From the NCBI GenBank assembly GCA_016789245.1, contig JAEURM010000077.1, forward strand, positions 1 through 8,213: 8,213 bases of DNA, read 5' to 3'. The position numbers and the translations under genes are program-made. The notes under the pieces were generated by a model. It did no database searches. It saw only the letters and a program-made list of their open reading frames with translations, and had not been told where the DNA came from. This stretch comes from Anaerolineales bacterium. Lineage in GTDB: Bacteria; Chloroflexota; Anaerolineae; Anaerolineales; UBA6663. Position 1 is the stretch's first letter. Each line of letters begins with the position of its first letter. Of this stretch, positions 5,175-8,213 are shown in pieces.

Positions 5175-6146
5175 ATGACTCTCACGGAAATTCTCCAAAC
5201 TAATTTGTTCTCGCCCATGGTGCTGGCCTTTGCGTTAGGCGTGCTCGCCACTTTGCTCAAAAGTGATTTGAAGTTTCCGAGCGAAGTTTATACCGCCCTC
5301 TCCATTTACTTGTTGTTTGCCATTGGCCTCAAGGGCGGCGCGGAACTGGCCGAAACTACGCTAGCGCAGTTTTGGGCTCCGGCGCTGGCCACTTTGTTTT
5401 TGGGCGTGGCCGTGCCATTGTGGTGCTACGCCATTTTGCGCCGCTTGGGCCGCTTTGATGTGCCCAACGCCGCCGCTCTGGCCGCGCACTACGGCTCCGT
5501 CTCCGCCGTCACCTTCAGCGCCAGCCTGATTTTTTTGGAAAACGTGCAAGTGCCGTATGAAGGCTTTTTGCCTACGCTGGTGGCATTGCTAGAAGTGCCG
5601 GCCATTGTGATTGCGCTCCTTATTGCGCGGCGGCAGATGAGCGGCGGCACAGTCAGTTCTGCCACCATCGCGCGGGAACTGCTCACCAGCAAAAGCATCC
5701 TTCTGCTCCTTGGTGGCTTGGCCATTGGCTTCCTTAGCGGCAAGAGCGGCGTGGAGCAGGTGGCGCCCTTCTTTGTTCATCCGTTTCGCGGCGCGCTCAC
5801 ACTCTTCATGCTAGAGATGGGGATGGTGGCCGCACAACGCTTCCGAGATTTTGGCAAAGTGGGCGTTTTCTTGGCCGGCTTTGGCGTGGTCATGCCAGTT
5901 CTGCACGGCGTGCTCGGCGTATGGCTCGGTTCACTAGCCGGTATGTCCCTCGGCGGGAGCATGGTGCTGGGCGTGTTGGGCGCGAGCGCATCTTACATTG
6001 CGGCTCCGGCGGCCGTGCGGCTGGCTTTGCCGCAGGCCAATCCCAGTTATTATCTCACTGCCGTACTCGCCATCACGTTCCCGTTCAACTTGGTTTTGGG
6101 CTTGCCGTTGTATTTTCAAATTGCCCAATTTTTTCTTGGAGGCTGA
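5175..6146 (+). CDS. sbtA: SbtA-like sodium-dependent bicarbonate permease
   Basis: A 323-residue membrane protein of the SbtA family (PF05982), which brings bicarbonate into the cell with sodium. ATG 5175 is chosen because the frame upstream, to 5112, encodes a Cys-rich stretch unlike the family, while MTLTEILQTNLFSPMVLAFALG is a typical start. Family signatures are the LLFAIGLKGGAEL segment (G51-G55), ALAAHYGSVSAVTFSASL in the first half, and PQANPSYYLTAVLAITFPFNLVLGLPLYFQIAQ at the end. The two halves form an inverted-repeat fold of about ten helices. The cytoplasmic loop between them (ARRQMSGGTVSSATIARELLTSKS) is short, and the protein is about 50 residues shorter than the cyanobacterial enzyme as I recall it. 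The sbtB gene starts one base after its stop, so it comes with its own regulator. Confidence 0.88.
   Translation: MTLTEILQTNLFSPMVLAFALGVLATLLKSDLKFPSEVYTALSIYLLFAIGLKGGAELAETTLAQFWAPALATLFLGVAVPLWCYAILRRLGRFDVPNAAALAAHYGSVSAVTFSASLIFLENVQVPYEGFLPTLVALLEVPAIVIALLIARRQMSGGTVSSATIARELLTSKSILLLLGGLAIGFLSGKSGVEQVAPFFVHPFRGALTLFMLEMGMVAAQRFRDFGKVGVFLAGFGVVMPVLHGVLGVWLGSLAGMSLGGSMVLGVLGASASYIAAPAAVRLALPQANPSYYLTAVLAITFPFNLVLGLPLYFQIAQFFLGG
6138..6142 (+). promoter_or_regulatory. Shine-Dalgarno site that decides the GTG start of sbtB
   Basis: GGAGG lies inside the last codons of sbtA, 5 bases before GTG 6148. The sbtB frame is open much further upstream, to 5998, but that stretch overlaps sbtA and has no counterpart in SbtB proteins, so the GTG is the true start. 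Confidence 0.75.
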
Positions 6147-6147
6147 A

Positions 6148-6450
6148 GTGCAAACCGTGCCCCTCAAACGCGTCACCATCATTGCGGAAGCCGTGCTAGA
6201 GGAGCGCCTCGTGCGTGAGGTAAAACAATTGGGCGCACGCGGTTACACCATCACTCAGGCGCGGGGTGAAGGTTCACGCGGTGTGCGGGCCAGTGAGTGG
6301 GAAGGCCAAAACATCAAACTAGAATCCATTGTGAGCCCGGCCGTGGCGGATAAGATTTTGGCACACTTGGCTGAGCATTATTTTGAATATTACGCCGTGG
6401 TGGCTTATGCGGAGCACGTAGAAGTAGTGCGCGGCGAGAAGTATGTGTAA
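6148..6450 (+). CDS. sbtB: SbtB, PII-like signalling protein regulating SbtA
   Basis: A 100-residue protein of the PII-like family, starting at GTG 6148 with a strong GGAGG. SbtB forms trimers that bind adenine nucleotides (AMP, ADP, ATP, cAMP) and block SbtA through the T-loop. Visible features are the first strand KRVTIIAEAVLEERL, the turn GARGYTI (29-35), then GEGSRGVR (40-47). R44 and R47 there correspond to the phosphate-contacting arginines of the cyanobacterial protein (R43, R46). The T-loop and NIKLESIV follow, then the second ferredoxin-like repeat and YFEYYAVVAYAEHVEVVRG. The T-loop is about 5 residues shorter than in Synechocystis SbtB as I recall it, and the C-terminal CGPEGC redox loop is missing: the protein ends RGEKYV. 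It is cotranscribed with sbtA. Confidence 0.87.
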   Translation: MQTVPLKRVTIIAEAVLEERLVREVKQLGARGYTITQARGEGSRGVRASEWEGQNIKLESIVSPAVADKILAHLAEHYFEYYAVVAYAEHVEVVRGEKYV

Positions 6451-6488
6451 CCCCTGTGAGCCGAATGGCGGCGCGTGCTAAGTTGAAC

Positions 6489-6494
6489 TATTAT
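6489..6494 (+). promoter_or_regulatory. Candidate -10 element of the DNA methyltransferase (leaderless type)
   Basis: TATTAT, four to five matches to TATAAT depending on the base weighting, ends 8 bases before ATG 6503. The 52-base gap after sbtB has no Shine-Dalgarno site in front of the ATG, and the best -35 candidate 17 bases upstream (TGGCGG) is weak. An out-of-frame ATG at 6493 overlaps the element. Confidence 0.3.
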
Positions 6495-6502
6495 GCCCCG
6501 CC

Positions 6503-7336
6503 ATGCACCGCGTTTACTTTGGCGATAATTTAGCCGTTCTGCAAAAAATGCCCGCCGCTTCCGTGCGGCTGATTTACATTGACCCGCCTTTCAACACCGG
6601 CAAGGCCCAAAGCCGCCCGCAACTCAAAACCGTGCGCGATGCGAACGGTGACCGGGTGGGCTTCAAAGGCGAGCGTTACAAAACCACCAAGCTGGCCACC
6701 CGCGCGTACGCTGATTCTTTCTCCGATTTTCTGGCTTTCCTCCGCCCGCGTTTAGAAGAAGCCTACCGGTTGCTCACGCCGGATGGTTCACTTTACTTTC
6801 ACATTGATTACCGCGAAGTTCACTACTGCAAAATTCTGTTAGACGAGATTTTTGGCCGCGCTTCTTTCTTGAACGAGATTATTTGGGCGTACGATTACGG
6901 CGCACGCACGCGCAAGAAGTGGCCTAATAAGCATGACAATATCTTGTGGTATGCCAAAGACCCGGCCAACTACGTTTTTAATTACGAGGCCGTTGATAGG
7001 ATTCCGTACATGGCCCCTGGTTTAGTGGGGCCGGAGAAAGCGGCGCGTGGCAAAACGCCCACCGATGTGTGGTGGATGACGATTGTGAGCCCCACCGGTA
7101 AAGAAAAAACGGGTTATCCCACGCAGAAGCCCCTCAATTTACTTAAGCGCATCATCACCGCATCTTCCCAGCCGGGAGATACCGTGCTGGATTTTTTTGC
7201 TGGCAGTGGCACCACCGGCGCCGCCGCGCATGAGCTAGGCCGCAACTTTATTTTGGTGGATAACAACCCGCAGGCGCTGGAAGTGATGAAGAAGCGGTTT
7301 GCCAGCGTGCGGGGTGTGAAGTTCAGCAACGGCTAA
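6503..7336 (+). CDS. Site-specific DNA methyltransferase, beta class (N6-adenine or N4-cytosine), apparently orphan
   Basis: A 277-residue enzyme that transfers a methyl group from SAM to the amino group of a base in DNA. Motif IV, DPPF (27-30, in the context YIDPPFNTG), is the catalytic site and comes before the SAM-binding motif I, FFAGSG (231-236). This order places it in the beta class. Between them are LTPDGSLYFHIDYREVHY (90-108) and a target-recognition region of about 120-200 (with WAYDYGARTRKKWPNKHDNILWY). TGYPTQKPLNLLKRII (203-218) is motif X. The C-terminal GRNFILVDNNPQALEVMKKR contains the ribose-binding acid. DPPF fits N6-adenine but does not exclude N4-cytosine, and the target site cannot be read from sequence. 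No restriction endonuclease or specificity gene is adjacent: sbtB is upstream and a lipoprotein gene downstream. Confidence 0.87.
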   Translation: MHRVYFGDNLAVLQKMPAASVRLIYIDPPFNTGKAQSRPQLKTVRDANGDRVGFKGERYKTTKLATRAYADSFSDFLAFLRPRLEEAYRLLTPDGSLYFHIDYREVHYCKILLDEIFGRASFLNEIIWAYDYGARTRKKWPNKHDNILWYAKDPANYVFNYEAVDRIPYMAPGLVGPEKAARGKTPTDVWWMTIVSPTGKEKTGYPTQKPLNLLKRIITASSQPGDTVLDFFAGSGTTGAAAHELGRNFILVDNNPQALEVMKKRFASVRGVKFSNG

Positions 7337-7439
7337 AACGGCCGCCCCTTCGCTTGCATCCGTTCATTCACTTTAAGTCCATTTCAACTACTGAAGCAAA
7401 TTATCTGGTGTGCGTCTAATCCTTCAACCATTGTCAGTT

Positions 7440-7446
7440 GGAGGAG
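7440..7446 (+). promoter_or_regulatory. Shine-Dalgarno site of the lipoprotein gene
   Basis: GGAGGAG, read through 7440-7446, stands 8 bases before ATG 7455. Together with a classical lipoprotein signal directly after the ATG, it fixes the start. The rest of the 118-base gap after the DNA methyltransferase has no promoter or terminator I can defend. Confidence 0.6.
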
Positions 7447-7454
7447 AATCCGCC

Positions 7455-8213
7455 ATGACGCTTAAACGCTGGCAGGCGCTAGGCCTGTGCTGTGTGTTGC
7501 TTGTTTCTGCCTGCACACCGCCACCCACCGTGCCGCCGCCCACGGCCACCGCCACACTAGCACCAACCTATACCGCCACCGCCACCGTACCTCCGGCCAC
7601 CTCCACGCCGGAGCCAACGGCTACCACGCCGCCCAGCCAGCCAGACGGCATCCACATCTTCCCCGGCCCATTGCACTACGAAGGCGATGTACTTTCTTTC
7701 CAATGGGCCACCGGGGCGCCGCTCAATGAATTTGGGCCACTGCCCGGCCAACTAAAAGTTGATGGCGGTTCGCCGCAGACGGTGGACGTGGAAACCAGCC
7801 TCAACCCTTTTAATAACACCGCGCAATTGGTGGTGCTGAACTTTTTTGATACGGCGGGCCAAGCCGGCACGCACACCGTGCAACTAGCCGCGCCCGGCTG
7901 GAACGCAGTAACGTTTACGGTGGAAGTTCTGCCCGCTAGCGAACGCCCCGCACAAGAAGCCCAAGCGGAGTGGCAAACGCGGCTTACGGATTGTTGCGAG
8001 ATTCACTATGTGAGCGGCAGTGCCGCCGCGCGCGATATTGAAAAAATCGCCGCCGAAGTGGAAGCGAGCGTAAAGCAGGTGGAGGAAGTGTTTGGTGAGC
8101 CGTTGGAAAACAAACCGTTCAGGCTCACTTTTTTGGATAACATCTGGGGTAATAGCGGCTACGCCGATGAAACCGGCATTGTGATTGATTACGTTGACCG
8201 TGATTACAATGAC
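7455..8213 (+). CDS. Lipoprotein with Thr/Pro linker, Ig-like region and start of a peptidase-like domain (3' end outside window)
   Basis: The frame stays open for 253 codons to the window edge. Residues 1-20 are a type II signal: Lys4-Arg5, a hydrophobic core, then lipobox VSAC with the lipidated Cys at 20, so the protein is tethered to the outer face of the membrane. Residues 21-62 are a Thr/Pro/Ala linker of low complexity (PTATATLAPTYTATATVPP and similar), common in Chloroflexota surface proteins. Residues about 63-165 look like a beta-sandwich (HIFPGPLHYEGDVLSFQW, LVVLNFFDTAGQAGTHTVQL, NAVTFTVEVLP). From about 170 (EWQTRLTDCCEIHYVSGSAAARDIEKIA) the sequence resembles the start of a gluzincin-type peptidase of the 'peptidase MA-like' kind, with a predicted HExxH site beyond the window. 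That last call is tentative because no catalytic residue is visible. Confidence 0.75.
   Translation, partial: MTLKRWQALGLCCVLLVSACTPPPTVPPPTATATLAPTYTATATVPPATSTPEPTATTPPSQPDGIHIFPGPLHYEGDVLSFQWATGAPLNEFGPLPGQLKVDGGSPQTVDVETSLNPFNNTAQLVVLNFFDTAGQAGTHTVQLAAPGWNAVTFTVEVLPASERPAQEAQAEWQTRLTDCCEIHYVSGSAAARDIEKIAAEVEASVKQVEEVFGEPLENKPFRLTFLDNIWGNSGYADETGIVIDYVDRDYND

Noticed and set aside
5998..6147. N-terminal extension of SbtB into the sbtA gene
   Set aside because: It is out-of-frame translation of the SbtA C-terminus; GTG 6148 with GGAGG 5 bases upstream gives the normal SbtB length.
6451..6502. A small gene or terminator between sbtB and the DNA methyltransferase
   Set aside because: No hairpin with a usable stem and no frame with a ribosome site; the short frame from ATG 6493 is out of frame with the methyltransferase.
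7330..7344. Possible terminator after the DNA methyltransferase
   Set aside because: Only a 4-base stem (CGGC/GCCG) around a 7-base loop and no T run, too weak to call.
7337..7454. Promoter upstream of the lipoprotein gene
   Set aside because: AT-rich patches (TTATCT, TCTAAT) exist but no -35/-10 pair with proper spacing could be defended.
7487..7729. 80-codon His-rich plus-strand frame
   Set aside because: It is an alternative frame of the lipoprotein gene; its His/Thr richness comes from the Thr/Pro linker codons read one frame over.

Overview
The window looks like a piece of a chromosome from a moderately GC-rich bacterium, most likely a member of Chloroflexota (Anaerolineae-like). The main hints are an ECF sigma factor paired with a DUF4367-type membrane protein that has no zinc anti-sigma domain, and a lipoprotein with a long Thr/Pro linker. 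The assignment is an inference from style, not from a marker gene. I see no mobile element, CRISPR array, tRNA or rRNA. Coding density is high.

Layout. Positions 2-94 (+) hold the last 30 codons of a c-type cytochrome. It converges, with only five bases between stop codons, on a class I SAM methyltransferase with a THUMP-like C-terminus (100-1263, -). A short divergent promoter region follows. From it an ECF sigma factor (1324-1857, +) runs into a GTGA-overlapping DUF4367 membrane protein (1854-2585, +) that is probably its regulator. A hairpin at 2589-2611 separates this pair from a convergent four-gene minus-strand run. In transcription order that run is an AI-2E family permease (5100-3844), a 79-residue unknown (3847-3608, ATGA overlap), a 65-residue unknown (3584-3387, strong Shine-Dalgarno) and a 251-residue protein with a degenerate methyltransferase-like N-terminus (3369-2614).

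Divergent from the permease is a SbtA-like sodium-dependent bicarbonate permease (5175-6146, +), followed one base later by SbtB (6148-6450, +), its PII-like regulator. Next come an apparently orphan beta-class DNA methyltransferase (6503-7336, +) and a lipoprotein gene (7455 to the window end, +) that runs off the edge just as a peptidase-like domain begins.

The genes form three working units: an ECF signalling pair, a bicarbonate uptake pair with built-in nucleotide-responsive control, and a permease operon carrying unknown small proteins. The most interesting observations are: (i) SbtA-SbtB in an apparently non-cyanobacterial context, with a short T-loop and no C-terminal redox (R-) loop in SbtB; (ii) a start-site pattern suggesting that first genes are leaderless while internal operon genes use Shine-Dalgarno sites; (iii) a palindrome lying in the spacer of the likely ECF promoter; and (iv) a short DNA repeat inside two unrelated genes, read in different frames. 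I did not find a clearly new multi-gene defence or mobile system. The permease operon with two uncharacterised small proteins is the best candidate for undescribed biology.
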